A DNA stretch of 64,000 nucleotides. Origin: Diphasiastrum complanatum (lineage: Eukaryota; Streptophyta; Lycopodiopsida; Lycopodiales; Lycopodiaceae). Shown one piece after another: positions 1-11,877 of the stretch. The DNA is taken from contig CM055114.1 of the NCBI GenBank assembly GCA_029204225.1, positions 17,198,982-17,262,981 on the forward strand. The letters are read 5' to 3'. The stretch's first letter is position 1; every line of letters starts with the position of its first letter. The notes beneath the pieces are model-generated. The model was given only the letters and a program-made list of their open reading frames with translations. It did no database searches and was not told where the DNA came from. The position numbers were made by a program, and so were the translations under genes.

Positions 1-501
1 AAAATCAACAAAAAATAAGATATTACATATTCATAGAAAGAAAATCAATTGAAGTCATGCATTTGTTGCTCCCAATATTGAGACAATAACAATGTGTTTT
101 AAGACTCCTTACTTCATGTTCTAGGGGGAGAGAAGGTGTTGTGAAAAAAGCCAACATAAGAAGATTAATTACTGTGGCATAGTAAAACTTATGCTTTATA
201 ATCTCAGCCAATCGATTATGATTCAAAGATGGACCTTAATGACACATGAAAAATAATCTCAAACAACTCTCATAGATTAGGAAAGAGAGCATTGTTAATA
301 GCACATTCACTAAAAAAATAGACTTGAATTGCCACTAAGCCTCCTTTCATAGTGCACTTGATTTTGCAAATCGGATTCAACCATATATATTATAAGAACT
401 GAATTATATCAAGTTGATATATATATAATAGCATCCAAACTTGAATTTTGACTTGACATTGCAAGCGAAAATAAACATCAATAGATTGTGCACATGCAGA
501 C
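1..501. other. No recognised gene; left flank of Copia-1
   Basis: AT-rich sequence with no coding similarity that I can see. It ends where the Copia-1 LTR begins at 502. The five bases just outside the LTR are CAGAC. A matching duplication at the other end of the element cannot be shown, because that end is lost. Confidence 0.4.
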
Positions 502-1200
502 TGTGAAGTTTTTAGCACGTGTGAACTTCACCACACACCCTACAGGATCTTACTGAGGTGTTGTGATTGCACAAGATTGATCAGAGAACAGTATACTTGA
601 AAAATCTATGGCAAGAGCACAATGGCATACATCTGACTGAAAAATCTAACTTCTTACTATGAGAATTGAATGTCGGAAATAATTCTAAGTGCTCAGTATG
701 GGAAAGAGAAAATCAATGATAGAAAACTCGGGTAGAGAGAGAATGAGTCCAAAACACCAAAATCTCATTATTCACAATATGGCAAAACATGCCAAGATTT
801 CCCTACATGAGAGAGACTTGAATTCCTACAGTGGAGTTGCATGGAAAGTCCACTTAACTGAGTTAACTCACCCACCACATGTGTAACTACATGCACAAAT
901 ATTGCATGTACTGCATGTCAACTCATAAAACTGCCTAGACATGTGTAGATCACAGAAATCACTTTGCATGTTGCATGCACTGATTGCATGTGGCTTGCAT
1001 GCATACAGAAAGACATTGCATGCTATCTAAACTTTTGCATGTCATCAAAATTGAATCTACCTAACTCAAACTCGACCTATTCTAGAAGGTCATGTGCTCA
1101 ATTCACATACCTTTTATGTACAACATAGATTACAATGCAAATAACCATGGACATGGCCCAAAACTTAAGATAGGAAGATAATATTTTACTAATCTTCACA
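502..1200 (-). repeat. Copia-1 3' LTR
   Basis: A 699-bp segment bounded by a perfect 7-bp terminal inverted repeat, TGTGAAG at 502 and CTTCACA at 1194-1200. On the minus strand it is immediately preceded by the purine tract AAGGAGGAG, the expected polypurine primer for plus-strand synthesis, and the RNase H end of pol lies just upstream. The boundaries therefore rest on three agreeing signals. The partner LTR was not found. Confidence 0.75.
901..1043. promoter_or_regulatory. Cluster of eight GCATG motifs inside the Copia-1 LTR
   Basis: Eight GCATG cores, several within TGCATGCA-like contexts, lie in about 145 bp and 155-300 bp inside the U3 end of the LTR (minus orientation). CATGCA is the RY core bound by plant B3-domain factors of the ABI3/FUS3 type. 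That this cluster is a functional enhancer is inference. The clustering itself is visible in the sequence. Confidence 0.4.
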
Positions 1201-1384
1201 CTCCTCCTTAAAATTTATGTTCCTATCCAACATAGACTTTGAAATTAGGCCAAGATTAGACCTCATCATGATAAAGACATTCTTGAGTAATGGCTTGTGA
1301 GAAGATCTGCAACACAATTTGAAGATTCAACATGCTCCAGTGAGATCTCTCTCCCAATGACTTTTTCTCTTACGAAATGATGAG

Positions 1385-3082
1385 CTACCTCGATGTGTTT
1401 GCTCTTGCATGGAACACTGGATTATTTGCAAGAGCCTGAGCAAAAATATTGTCATTCTTGATAATTGGAAGATCTTCATCTGCATAACACTTTAGCTCCA
1501 GAAGTAGCCTTTTGATCCGTAAAACCTCCTTTGTTGTGGTCGTAAGAGATTTATACTCACCTTCACAGGATGATAATGAAATAGTTGCTTGCTTCTTTGA
1601 TAGCCAAGAAACCAAGTTCCCTCCAAGAAAAATAGTGTAAGCACTTGTGGATTTTCTATCCAACCTGTCTCCTGCAAAATCTGAATCTGAAAAAGCAATC
1701 AAAGTCAGATCTTCTCCCTTGTAGAATAATCCATAATCTAAGGTAGAAGATATGTACCTCAAGATTCTTTTAGCCAACTTCTAGTGATATAACTTTGGAT
1801 CTTGCATGTGTTGATTTAGCTTATGAACACTAAAGCTTAGATCAAGCCTAGTCACTGTTAACCATATAAGTGAGCCAATAAGACTCCTATAAAGAGTGAC
1901 GTCCACAAAGGATTTTTCATCATCTTTCATAGGAACTTTTACAGTGTGCTCCATAGGTGTATTTATGCCTTTACAGTTTTCCATTTGGAATTTCTTGAGC
2001 ATGGAAAGTGCATATCTACTTTAACTTATAAATGCTTGACCTTTCCAAAAAACTATTTCAAGGCCTAGAATATAGTGAAGAACTCCTAAGTCCTGTATCT
2101 TAAACTCACTACCAAGTGCATGCTTAGTTTCTTCAAATAGCTTCTCATTATTTCCACAAAGAATGATATCATCTACATAGATGAGAAGAATGATTACAAA
2201 ACTATCTACAAACTTATAATACAGAGAAGGATCATATTCACTTAGAAAAAATCCAAGTGATATGAGATAGGAGTTGAGCCTTGCATACCAAGACCTTGGT
2301 GCTTGTTTGAGTCCATAGAGACTTTTGAACAAAAGACAAACTTTTGATTCATCACCTTCTTTCACAAAACCTAAAGGTTGCTCCATGTAAACCTCCTCTA
2401 CAAGGTAACCATTGAGAAATGCATTAGAAACATCAAGCTGGAACATACTCCAATTGTGAAAACATGCAAGAGTTATGAGTATTCGAATTGTTACCATCTT
2501 TGCAACTGGTGCAAAGGTGTCTTCATAGTCAAGACCTTTGATTTGTGAATAGTCTTTGGCACAAAGTCTTGCTTTATACATATTGATAGATCCATCATGA
2601 TTATACTTGATTCTGAAAACCCACTTACATCCAATCACATGCACATTGTTTGGTGGCTCCACAAGCTCCCATGTGTTGTTTGACATCAAGGCTTCAAACT
2701 CTTGGGTCATTGCTTCAACCCACATCTTGGATTGAAGAGCTTCTTGGACATGTTTAGGCTCTTCATCTAATATGAAGAGAGCATGATAGGAAGTTCCACC
2801 TTCCACTTTCCTTCCTTCTTCATCATATGTGAGTCTCCTTGGCTCAGATCTTGCTCTTGAAGATCTTGGTGTGGTAGCTTGAATTTGCTCCTGCTCAAGC
2901 CTTGGCCTCACCACTTTAGGATCTTCCTTTTTCCTAGTTTCTAGAGGCACATGCACAAAGCATACACATCCAAAAATTCTAAGATGATCTATCTTAGGCT
3001 TTTTCTTATACAACATCTCAAATGGTGTTTTTCCTCCTATTGCAAGATTAGGAAGCCTATTACAAAGATAGTTTGCATGCAA
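1385..3082 (-). pseudogene. Copia-1 pol: integrase C-terminus, RT and RNase H
   Basis: The piece ending at 3082 starts with the copia integrase C-terminal signature (PFEMLYKKKPKIDHLRIFGC). It continues into the copia RT: the NNTWELVEPP lead, KARLCAKDYSQ, SLYGLKQAPRSW and the catalytic YVDDIILCGN near 2170. A stop separates it from 1781-2002 (connection region) and 1385-1777, which carries RNase H (DSDFAGD, KKQATISLSSCEGEY). The final helix ends in a scrambled tail. Frames and stops split it into three pieces, so it is a dead polyprotein. Confidence 0.85.
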
Positions 3083-3560
3083 CTGCCTCTCCCCAAAACT
3101 CTTTAGGTAGAGAAGCTTCTAGTCTAATGGCTTTTGCACATTCACACAAAGTTCTATTTTTCTCTCTGCAACTCCATTTTGATGAGGAATATATGAACAA
3201 GAAAATTCTCTTCGAATTCCCTCTCTCTCACAAAAGTCTTCAAACTTATTGGAGGTGTATTCTCCTCCACTATCACTTCTCAAAGCTTTCAACTTGAAAG
3301 GAAACTGCTTTTCTACATAAGGTTGAAAGTAAGAAAAACATCATAAGCCATGGCTTTAGAAGACAACATATAGATCCAAGAATATCTTGTATAATCATCT
3401 ACAAAGAAAACAAAGCAATTTGCTCCTCCTCAAGCTTCACAAGGTAGAAGCTCCTTTGACAGTGTCTTTGGTAGTCCAACAGATTTTCCTTCCTTGACCA
3501 TAGATTGCATGGCTTTGAAATTGGGATGTCCCAATCTCTTATGCCACAGATCCTCCTGAA
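3083..3560 (-). pseudogene. Copia-1 integrase, degenerate
   Basis: Minus-strand translation gives LWHKRLGHPNFKAMQ near 3540, the HHCC/pre-integrase region of copia elements. Further on come FVDDYTRYSW (first catalytic Asp) near 3400 and IPHQNGVAERK (catalytic Glu) near 3180. The pieces lie in different frames with internal stops, and the stretch between HHCC and the core is shortened. It is an integrase relic with no coding capacity. Confidence 0.7.
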
Positions 3561-3571
3561 GAATCTTGGTC

Positions 3572-4411
3572 TCATAAGAATGAATCCTCTCTTTCACTCT
3601 CAACTCTCTCACACTCGTCCTCATTAGTAAGGTTAGCTTGCTTAGATTGATTCTTCTTCTCAAAATAGTTTGATGCATAGTGTCCTTTCTTGCCATAGAA
3701 AAAACACTTGATCCTTGATAGCTTCTTCTTGCCACTGGATGTTGTAGCTTGTGAGGACTGATCCTCACCACCTTCCTTGGCTTTGTCCTTCTTGAAGTGT
3801 TGTTGTCTTTTGCCCTTGTCTCTTGAATTGTCTCTGATGAAGAGTGCTTTGTCATCTCCACCATCTTTCAATGAAAGTCTGTTGATCCTCAACATCTTGT
3901 TCTCTTGCCTGCTTTCTTCAGCAATGAGAACACCTTGCAGTGTCTCCAAGGATGGAAGATCCTCCCTGACAGCATAAGTCTGCACAATATTGTCATACTC
4001 ATCTCTAAGTCCATTTAAGACTATTTGAACAAGTTCAGTGTTCTTAAGAGCATCTCCAATACCAGCTAACTCTTGATGAAGATCCTTTACTCTCAATACA
4101 TATGATGAAGCACTCTCATCTACTCTCTGATAATCTAGAAAGATTTGGTTTCTAAGTGTAAGCAATCTAGAAGTAATCTTGATTTTATAGATTGTTTTTA
4201 GAGTATCCCAAGCTTCCTTGGCAGTGGTGCATGTACTGATCTCTCTTAACACTTCATTGGTTACATTCATTTTTCTGAAATGAAGGGCAATTTTGGTTCT
4301 TTTGTGAAATGTTGCAGCTTCATTAGGTGCTGCAGGTTCTTCTTCAGCTCCACTCACAATGTCCATTACATCCTGTAAAATCAGTAATGATTCCATTCTA
4401 ATCTTCCACAT
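3572..4411 (-). pseudogene. Copia-1 gag with altered zinc knuckle
   Basis: A 279-residue frame with the UBN2-type copia gag region, including TCTTAKEAWDTLKTIY and YVLRVKDLHQELAGIGDAL. A basic linker follows, then a knuckle at about residues 235-250 reading CFFYGKKGHYASNY. The second and last cysteines of the C-X2-C-X4-H-X4-C pattern are both tyrosine, so the knuckle should not bind zinc. In Copia-2 in this window the same motif is intact (CFFCGKEGHYASNC), so the loss is specific to this copy. The start was taken at the first Met; the true N-terminus may lie upstream. Confidence 0.75.
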
Positions 4412-5165
4412 TACATAATTGGAAGATGTTAATCTCTCACTGAGGCTCCAAGAAATGTAAACCAGATGAAGACATCTTCTCTATGAGAAATTCTAGTAAT
4501 GACAAAGATGGAGTTGAAAGATGTTGCTTGCTATCTCAACCTAGGATCTAACACTTATGATGTTGATCCAACCTATGAAATCTAGCAACAGATTGTAATA
4601 ACAAACTCTCAACACAGAAAATCAATTTATCTTGAATTTGGATCTTGCTTCAATCATTGAAATGAAGCACATGCAAGTAAGAAGTCTATCTCTCCCACGA
4701 GTTTCAAAGAACTAAAAAATCTCTCTAGGAACTTAATCTCAACTCAAACACAGTAGTTTGTGTGAAATGTAAAGTCTAAGACCTCAGAATACTCACTTCT
4801 ATCCAATTCTACTTGATTGATAGTGAAAATTGATGAAAATGGTGAAAAGAACTAATGTGTGCTCACTTTGGCATATCCCACGAGTTGAGTACTCTCTCAA
4901 ACTCTTTGATTGCCTAAAACTCTTCTAAAAACAAATCAAATTGATTTAGAAACTCGAGCAACACATTCTACTCTTCAATACCTATCCAACAAGCTATAGG
5001 ACATCAAATTTGGATCAATCCTTGAGAAGTAGCACTCAAGTAATGAGGGCTGAATTCACACGTGTGAGATCTCTGTCCGTACAGGGTTCTGTTGGAGCAG
5101 ATCAGGCTCGTTTTGATCCACTTATGATCCACAGATAACTTGTCTCTCAGCGAGTTTGAACTAGA
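4412..5165. other. Unassigned sequence between Copia-1 and element A
   Basis: This stretch should hold the Copia-1 leader and 5' LTR, but it shows no clear similarity to 502-1200 and no clear primer binding site. It ends abruptly near 5165, where element A third-ORF sequence starts. I see no gene in it. Confidence 0.4.
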
Positions 5166-7022
5166 GAAAGTCATCCTTCTCCCAAGGTCGCTTCCATTCA
5201 TCGAAGGCGATGCCTACTGCGCCTTCGACTGATTGTGTTGTGTTCGCTTTGGCTGTGTGGATATAGTTGCCAAGTCCTAAGTTTGCAACTCAGCAGCCAG
5301 CTTCTGATCTTCCAATTGTTTCTTGAGATTTGACAACTCCTACTCGAGCTTGTCGAGATTCGTGACAGCCTCCAAATACTCAGGATGGTCCGAGGCTCCA
5401 GAACAAGCTGTGTGAGGTCATCAATGCGAAGCAGGGCCTGAAGATATTCATCATGTGAATCGGGCCCGCTGCAAGATAGGATGGCTTCACTCGAGAGCTC
5501 CTTCAGCTCACCCAACTCTTCCTCGACAAGTGCCTTCATATCCTCGAGCGGTTGCAAGAACTCGACTTGAAAATTTTGAGCATCTGGTCTTGGAGCTGGT
5601 TCAGCTTCATGAGGTCTCCTGTGACTGACCCTGCATTGGTGCACACAGAAAGAGCAGCTTCTGTCTTTATTCACATCATTCGCTCCTCCTGCAAATATTT
5701 CTGGAGGGCGACGTTATGTTGATTCGCAGCCAAGAGTTGTTGTTTCAAAGAATCATTTTGAGTCTGAAAATTGTCAAACTTGGCCTGAATTGCCTTATTC
5801 ATCTTCTTCAAAGAATCAGCTTCGTTTATTAGAGTTTGAAGCTGTGTTTCAAGAGAATAATTTTGTTCGATCAGCTTCATGTTGTCTGATTTGAGCGAAT
5901 CGATCTTCTCGTAGGACGCCTTAAGATCATCTTGGCATCTCCTTTCTGAGTTAACAAACTCCATGGTAATCTTCTGATGGTATTTGTCCAACTCATACAC
6001 TTCAGCCACTAGATTTTTGGCTTTCTCTGTCATGGTTCAAAACCACTAGGGCTGGTTGTCTGGTTCATCTTCATCTTCAATAGGTGTCCCAGGGTCACCT
6101 TCAATAGTTGTTCGTCCTTTGTCTGATGTGTCGGACTGGGTTGCATCATCATCAGAGATGGATGCACTCTGCTGCTTCTGAGATGTGGAAGCAGATGCTA
6201 GCTTTAAAGAATCAGCAGCAGCAACACCATCTATATCCATTGCCCCAGCTGGAACTGTATCTGGTTGGAATGGTGCAGCATCAATCTCCATAGCAGTGGT
6301 AGCTGCCACTTCGACCTCTGGTGCAGCATCTGGTGCAACCGAAATAGGGAAGAACATGATGCTGGAAAGATCAATTGGCTGGGGAGCCAACATCCTTCCC
6401 GTCAGCATTGTTTTCTCCTGCTCGGTCAAAATGTCAAAATTGGCACACAATCGAGAAACATGTGCTCCAACGCCAGAAAACTTTTGATGCTTAATCCATC
6501 GCAAAAAGCCTTGTAGGTAATAATGTCGAAGAAAACTGGATTACCGGCAAGTGCGTCCAATATGTAACCAAAATTTTGAACTGAAATTGTGGCATCCGCA
6601 TCCTTCAAAAATATTGCTTGGTTTGCATATTTACAGAACAATTTAAATGTTGTATCGCGGATCATTGAAATTTTGTATCCCTTCGTGGGTACGAAACAGT
6701 TGTTTAAGAAGTGGGCTGCTTCATCCACTGAGTCTCTGTTGGTTGAAACCATCTTTCCATCCAAAAGTAACCCAAGGGCTGTGCAGAACAGGTCTTCAGT
6801 GATAGTGAAGAATTGGCCTCGCACATGAACTTTAAAGTCCACCTCAGAGATTTAGTGGATGGAGTTCACAAATTCCATGCTAACTTCAGATAAGATTATA
6901 GAAGGATCCACTTTCAGATCACCCAACCTGCATTCATCCAAATAAGACTGGATGGATGCCAGACAGATTCCTGCGCGTGCTTTCCAAATGATGGTAGAAC
7001 TAGAACTTGATCCAGAAGCCAT
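5166..7022 (-). pseudogene. Element A third ORF, broken and 3'-truncated
   Basis: It starts with MASGSSSSSTIIWKARAGI at 7022. The N-terminal domain of about 210 residues contains VHVRGQFFTITEDLF, NNCFVPTKGYKISMIRDTT and LTEQEKTMLTGRMLAP. An acidic Ala/Ser/Thr/Asp linker follows (6504-6046), then a long heptad-rich coiled coil (from 6033, TEKAKNLVAEVYELDKYHQ), then a second helical region with EEELGELKELSSEA. Frameshifts near 6840, 6490 and 5670 and several stops break it. The homologous C-terminal domain seen in B and C is lost at about 5166. The pattern FVNSI...VRG...I...LG loosely recalls a domain of plant transposon gag-like proteins. Function is unknown. Confidence 0.7.
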
Positions 7023-7414
7023 TGGTCGAATGTTTGATGACAGCTCCGTATATCGTAATAGTTCATATGAGTGAGCTTTGATCGCAAAGAGAATAAGTGC
7101 AGGAAAGCATAAACTCGCAGGCTGAAAGTGTAAAATGGAAAATAACTCTGATATGCAGTAGCGGTCGGATGGGAGATGACGTGGCATGGTGACATGACAT
7201 CTGTCACTTCCATTTATGGAGGACGTGCACGGCTCAGTGTTTGAAACTATAATTTGACAGATCGATCTTTAATGACGGAAGACCGTTTGTGAAAAGAAAA
7301 GAATTAAATTAAGAAGAAACAATATTTGTTTTGATATGTGAGCGTACACATGTGTGAAATATGATAATCACGTGGCCATCATCTTTAATGGAGGAATACA
7401 AAAGGGTCGAGAGA
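7023..7414 (-). promoter_or_regulatory. Spacer upstream of third ORF in A, ACGT motifs
   Basis: About 390 bp between the TTCnnGAA array and the third-ORF start. It contains ACACATGTGT (cognate of CACACGTGTG in B and C) and GATGACGTGGCA, a bZIP-type ACGT core kept at the matching place in all three copies. An internal promoter for the third ORF is inferred from this conservation and not shown. Confidence 0.35.
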
Positions 7415-7624
7415 TTCTTGAAAATATGCTAGAAAGATTCTAGAAAGTTTCGCAAAAATTTCTCGCAGGATTCTGAAAAAATAATATAGAAACTCACAAA
7501 AATTTCTCGAAAATTTTAACAACATACTAGAAAATTTCTCGAAAAACTGGAGAAAATGCTAGAAAAAATTCTAGAAAAATTCTCGAAAAGAAGGTTGTAG
7601 AAAATTTCACAAAAATTTCTAGAA
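7415..7624. promoter_or_regulatory. TTCnnGAA array in element A (heat-shock-element-like)
   Basis: Seven exact TTCnnGAA palindromes (TTCTTGAA, TTCTAGAA, TTCTCGAA types) occur in 210 bp between the integrase stop side and the third ORF. TTCnnGAA is the core of the eukaryotic heat shock element. Matching arrays occupy the same position in elements B and C. Whether heat shock factors bind is inference. Confidence 0.5.
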
Positions 7625-7716
7625 AAGATAAAAGAAAAGTCGCAAAAAGATAAAAAAAAAATTCGCGATTAATACTAGAAAAATACTAGAAAAGAATAAG
7701 AATAAAAAAATTCTAG

Positions 7717-8990
7717 TCAAAGGTAGTATTTCTTCAGTCTGGACCCATTAACACGTGTAGGTAACAGTTCACCTTCAAGTGATTGAAATTGTACAGTACC
7801 ATTCTCAAACACCTCTATAACTTTATATGGTCCAAGCCATCTCATATGGAGTTTTCTGGAAAACTTTTGATGTCGACTGTCATATATCAGTGCAAAGTCA
7901 TCAGCTTTCAGATCACATTTCCTGATATGACTGTCATACTTCTTCTTTGTTTGTTCCTGGATTTTCTTCGTTAATTTTTGTGAAGTCACACAAGCTTCAG
8001 CTAGTTCTTCAATATTAGTTAATCTTTCGTTTATACATTTAGCATCTGTTCGTTAAGCTTGAATACGAAAATTTTTCACCTCAAATTCAATTGGCGAAAT
8101 AGGATGCATACCATACGTAAGAAAATATGGTGTCTGCTTCGTCGTGATTTTCTCTGTGTTGCGATAAGCCCAGAGAACTGATGGTAATTTCTGATCCCAA
8201 TCCGTTGCATGTGCAATAGTAATTTTGCTCAGGATCTTACATAAAATTCCATTCTCTCTTTCTATCAACCCGTTTGCTTTTGGATTATACGGTGTAGTTT
8301 TTTTGTGTTTGATCAGAAAATAGGTTGTCAGCAATCGTACCATGTCATTTAAAAAATGTGTACATTGGTAGTTCAAGTGGACAACCATATCTTGTGATTA
8401 TACTTTTGAATAAGAACGTCGTGACAGTTTTTGCATCGTTTCGTTTCGTCGGCTCTGCTTCAACGTTCTTTGTAGCATAATCCGTTGCAACTAGAATATA
8501 ACGACATTTCGTATGTCGGGTCACAGGTTTGATTGGATCGACAAAGTCAATCCCCCATTTTTCAAATGGTGCAAGAGGCACAATTGGTGTCAACGACCAA
8601 TTCATTGCTTTTGTAGGCTTGCCAGGTCTCTGGCATGGATCACATGAACGAATAAAGTTTGATACATCCTTGAACATTGTTGGCCACCAATACTTGGCAG
8701 TCAATATCATACTAACAGTATTTTTTAAAGCAAAATGTCCACCAGCATCTTCTGAGTGTAAGGCTTTAACGACCTTTTTAATGTCTTCAGTTTCGAGACA
8801 TCTTCGAAGCTGATGATCTGCACCAAGCTTGTACAAGATATTGTTAATAATCTTATAAGGTGCTACCTTATATTGAAAAACTGTCTTTTGCTCCAAATCG
8901 TAGCCATCCGGATATATCAGATCTTTGAGATAAATAATAATGTCAGAATATAACAAACTTGTAGATGAAATCTCGAATAAATGTTTGTCT
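7717..8990 (-). pseudogene. Element A integrase
   Basis: The minus-strand pieces 8956-8345 and 8388-8053, then 7989-7717, together give a gypsy integrase. They show the zinc-binding region (HFALKNTV, CDPCQRPGKP), the first catalytic Asp in WGIDFVDPIKP and Glu in NGLIEREN. The C-terminal tail is HMRWLGPYKVIEVF, ending SRLKKYYL. The segment around the second Asp is frameshifted (only THFLND remains clear). A stop near 8050 separates the C-terminal domain. There is no chromodomain, as expected for Athila/Tat elements. Confidence 0.8.
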
Positions 8991-10614
8991 GGAAAATCAT
9001 CATTGATAGGTTTTTCAATTTTTTCCGTGCTGAGTCATGAAAGATAATCAACATTTGTATGATACTTTCCTTGGCGAAGTTCTACTTGATAAGTGAATTC
9101 CTGCAGAAGTAGAACCCATCGAGTAATTCGTCCTAATAGATCTGGTTTATTTACAAGATACTTAAGAGCATAGTGATCAACATGAAAAATAAATGCATAT
9201 CCCAGCAACTAATGTAGAAATTTTTTAACAGTGAAAATCATTCCAAGAGCTTCCCTTTCTGTAGCCGAATAATCTTCTTCGATGCATTGAGCTGTCGACT
9301 CACATAGTAAATGGGATGATCTTTCATCTGGTCTTCCTTCTGGCTTAAACAGACGCCAATAGCAAATGCAGAAACATCCTCCTAACTATGAAATAAAATA
9401 GCCCAGTTGGGTGGTCTCAGAATAGGAGCATTCATCAACCTTTGCTTAAGTTCTTCGAATGCTTTCTGTTGTTCATTCTTCCACAACTATTCCACTTGTT
9501 TCTTCAGTAGATGTGTAAGAGAGGCAACAATAGAAGCATGATTTTGAATAAATCTCCGGTAATAGCCGACATGTCCTAAGAAAGCTCTTAGTTCACGTAA
9601 ATTGGTTGGTATCTGGAGATTTTTTATAAGCTCGACTTTATCTTTGTCGACTTCTATTCCTCTGTTAGATATTCTGTGTCCGAGAAATATCCCTTCTTTC
9701 ATACCAAAAAAACATTTCTCTGGATGAAGGGATAAACAAGTATCTCTACACTGTTGCAATGTTAATTTCAGCTTCTACAGGTGCGTCTTTATATCACTAT
9801 ATACACAGAAATCATCAATAAATATTTCGAGAAAAGTTCTTAGCAAGGCAGCGAAAATTAACATCATGATTCGCTGAAAAGTCGCTAGAGCTTTATAAAG
9901 ACCAAAGGGCATTTTGTTGTAGGCATAAGTGGCCCAATCCTTAGTGAATGTAGTCTTTGAACGATCCTCCTTCCGCACTCCAACCTGATTATAACTAGAA
10001 AGACCATCACAGAAACTGTAACGCTCCTGACCAGCAACCTGATCTAAGATAGAATCAGGTTCCTTCCTTGTGGCAACATTGAGTTTGCAAAAAAACTGGC
10101 ATATTTGTATTTTTTCAGTCTTCTTCTTTGGGATGACAACAATGGGTGAAACTCATTCACTGCTTAAAACAGGATAGATTATACCTGCCTTAAGGTGTTT
10201 GTTGAGTTCGTCCTTAACCATGAGAGAGTACTTAGGATTGAGATGATATTGTCTCTGTCGAACAGATACAACATCTTCCATAAGATCAATATGATGCTCT
10301 CCGAATTCTGCAGGTATACCATTCAAATCGTCGAGCGACCAGACAAAAACATCTTGATACTCCTTCAATAGTTCAGTGAATTCCACTAACTCCGATTCTC
10401 CAAGTGACTTTGAAACATACACAAATCTGCCTGGTGCAAGTTCAATTAGTTCAGTAGAATCTGGTAATATGATACCTTCAATCATACTAGCCTTGGTATG
10501 GCCATGAATTTCGCGCATGGTTGACTCCATAGAGGTTTTATTGTCGTCAACCTGGTTCTTGTTACCAAATTCGTTTTTAGATTTGTCACTCGAATCATCA
10601 GACTCTTTCGAGTT
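8991..10614 (-). pseudogene. Element A RT and RNase H
   Basis: 10530-10153 encodes the linker before RT (ELLKEYQDVFVWSLDDLNG, KYSLMVKDELNKHLKAGIIY). 9978-9775 has MPFGLYKALATFQRIMML and the catalytic FIDDFCVYSD. 9759-9487 has FLGHRISNRGIEVDKDKVEL and LRAFLGHVGYYRRFIQ. RNase H follows to about 8991 with many stops. A deletion near 10050 removes part of the fingers. Element B interrupts the upstream end at 10614 in the protease-RT linker. Confidence 0.8.
10610..10614. other. Left target-site duplication of element B (GAGTT)
   Basis: GAGTT precedes the TGTGATGCC start of the B LTR and recurs at 32565-32569 directly after the other LTR end. On both sides the flanking sequence is element A, matching the uninterrupted element C sequence near 29510. 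Confidence 0.8.
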
Positions 10615-11865
10615 TGTGATGCCACCAAAATGTTAAATATTGAATATCAACATAAATATGGCATGATATACTTGAAACTGAAGATATGAGCTGGTTAAGT
10701 ATAAATCATGAAGAGGCCTAAGTCATTTTTCGGGAATATATCTCCTAAGTACTTGCCTTGTAGTTAAGGGCAAGACCTTTAAAAAAAGACATTGCCTTGG
10801 ATAACCTTTACTAGGTCGTCCATACAAAACGACTAGATACGAAAAGACATGTTAAACTAGAGTAACTTTAACTCATAGTTAAGTATACCTCCTATGGTAT
10901 AGTTGAACATATTTTCAGTCTAATTGTTAACTAGACCCTTTCACGGGAGTGACGCACCTATTGTTTAAGAGGTGTGTTTGTTCATCCCGTAGAACATATA
11001 TAGATCTCACACTTCAGTCTCGATCATCGAGAGAGAAGAGTTTATGCTTATGTAAGAGATTGAAGAAGTGAATAGAGTTCTGTGAGTTATTCTCTCTTAT
11101 CTCTGTTCTCCGCACTGCTAAGTGTGAGTGATATTGAATCTGCTAACAATCTCTAACGCATTTCATGAATTGCTCTATGATCAGATAGACACTCTAGTGC
11201 ATTACAGTCTTTTGCTGTGTATCCATAAAGCATGCTCTAAAAAACTGTCTTAAAACCATCTTATTCGTCTATCGCGAATACTTTCTTTTCAGCACTTGAA
11301 TAACGAGTATCTTTGGTATAGTCTAGCACAATCATTGAGTAAAGTTGTATGTATACATATGAGATGATAGTCCCTGTCTGAAGAATTGGGTCTTTGATCT
11401 GTTTTCCTGATTGGCATTGATAGAAGTTTCTAACGTGTTCTAAAAGCGTTCGTGTTCTTTAACCATTAATTTGGACTTTAGTTGTTGAGGACTTCTGTCT
11501 AGAAACAAATAGTTCGCGAATGCGATTAATTAATTGTCTGCACAGTTGCGAATACATCGAACAATTCTCGATTCTCTGTTGACACCTTAATCAGCCAGAG
11601 TGTAGTACTACTGTACTACTCTGATAACATCTCATCTGTAGAACGCGCTTCCTTCAATTCGATAGAGGCCAGATTGTTGTTCTGAATTTATTAACATTAC
11701 CCATCCCAAACATAAGTAATACTGGTTACTTTTTAATGTCTGTCGACAACCTAAATAACACTCGAAACCACTTGTCATAAATTGTACCAAAACATAACTT
11801 TCTAACGTTGTCCTCTGTGGTTTTTACTATAAAATCTATATTAACCCTGTTGGTATAGTACGACA
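10615..11865 (+). repeat. Element B 5' LTR
   Basis: A 1251-bp LTR from TGTGATGCCACC to GTATAGTACGACA, giving the TG...CA ends. It matches the split 3' LTR, the element C LTRs and the element A 5' LTR in this window. TATATA at 10997-11002 lies 60 bp downstream of a conserved GACGCACC block and is the likely core promoter. The primer binding site follows after 12 bases. Confidence 0.85.
10997..11002 (+). promoter_or_regulatory. TATA box of element B 5' LTR
   Basis: TATATA in the context GAACATATATAGATC, also present in B's 3' LTR (21624-21629). It lies upstream of the CTCACACTTCAGTC block that would hold the transcription start. The start site itself is inferred. Confidence 0.5.
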
Positions 11866-11877
11866 TATACCAATTTT

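Larger units (their letters stand above)
502..4440 (-). mobile_element. Copia-1, decayed Ty1/copia retrotransposon
   Basis: Read on the minus strand the order is gag (4411 to 3572), integrase remnants (3560 to about 3083, with the C-terminal piece at the start of the next frame), reverse transcriptase, RNase H, a purine tract and a 3' LTR. Integrase before RT is the diagnostic order of Ty1/copia. The protease between gag and integrase is missing, since gag runs directly into the HHCC-type pre-integrase region near 3550. I could not find a 5' LTR matching 502-1200, so the element is truncated at its 5' end. It cannot be autonomous. Confidence 0.85.
5166..10614 (-). mobile_element. Element A, downstream part (RT to third ORF)
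   Basis: This is the 3' two-thirds of an Athila/Tat-type gypsy element on the minus strand: RT, RNase H, integrase, AT-rich spacer, third ORF. Its upstream part (5' LTR, primer site, gag, protease) lies at 32570-35550. The two parts were one element: element B sits between them, flanked by the 5-bp duplication GAGTT (10610-10614 and 32565-32569), and the coding frame resumes across the gap. Element C shows the uninterrupted order. The 3' end of A, including the last part of the third ORF and the 3' LTR, is missing beyond about 5166. Confidence 0.85.

Noticed and set aside
689-886. 65-codon frame in the Copia-1 LTR
   Set aside because: It lies in LTR sequence antisense to the element, with no similarity to known proteins.
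5204-7022. Third ORF as a retroviral envelope
   Set aside because: No signal peptide, no hydrophobic membrane anchor and no cleavage-type basic site are seen in any of the three copies.
7415-7624. CRISPR or simple microsatellite
   Set aside because: The units are not evenly spaced and there are no unique spacers. The shared feature is the TTCnnGAA core.
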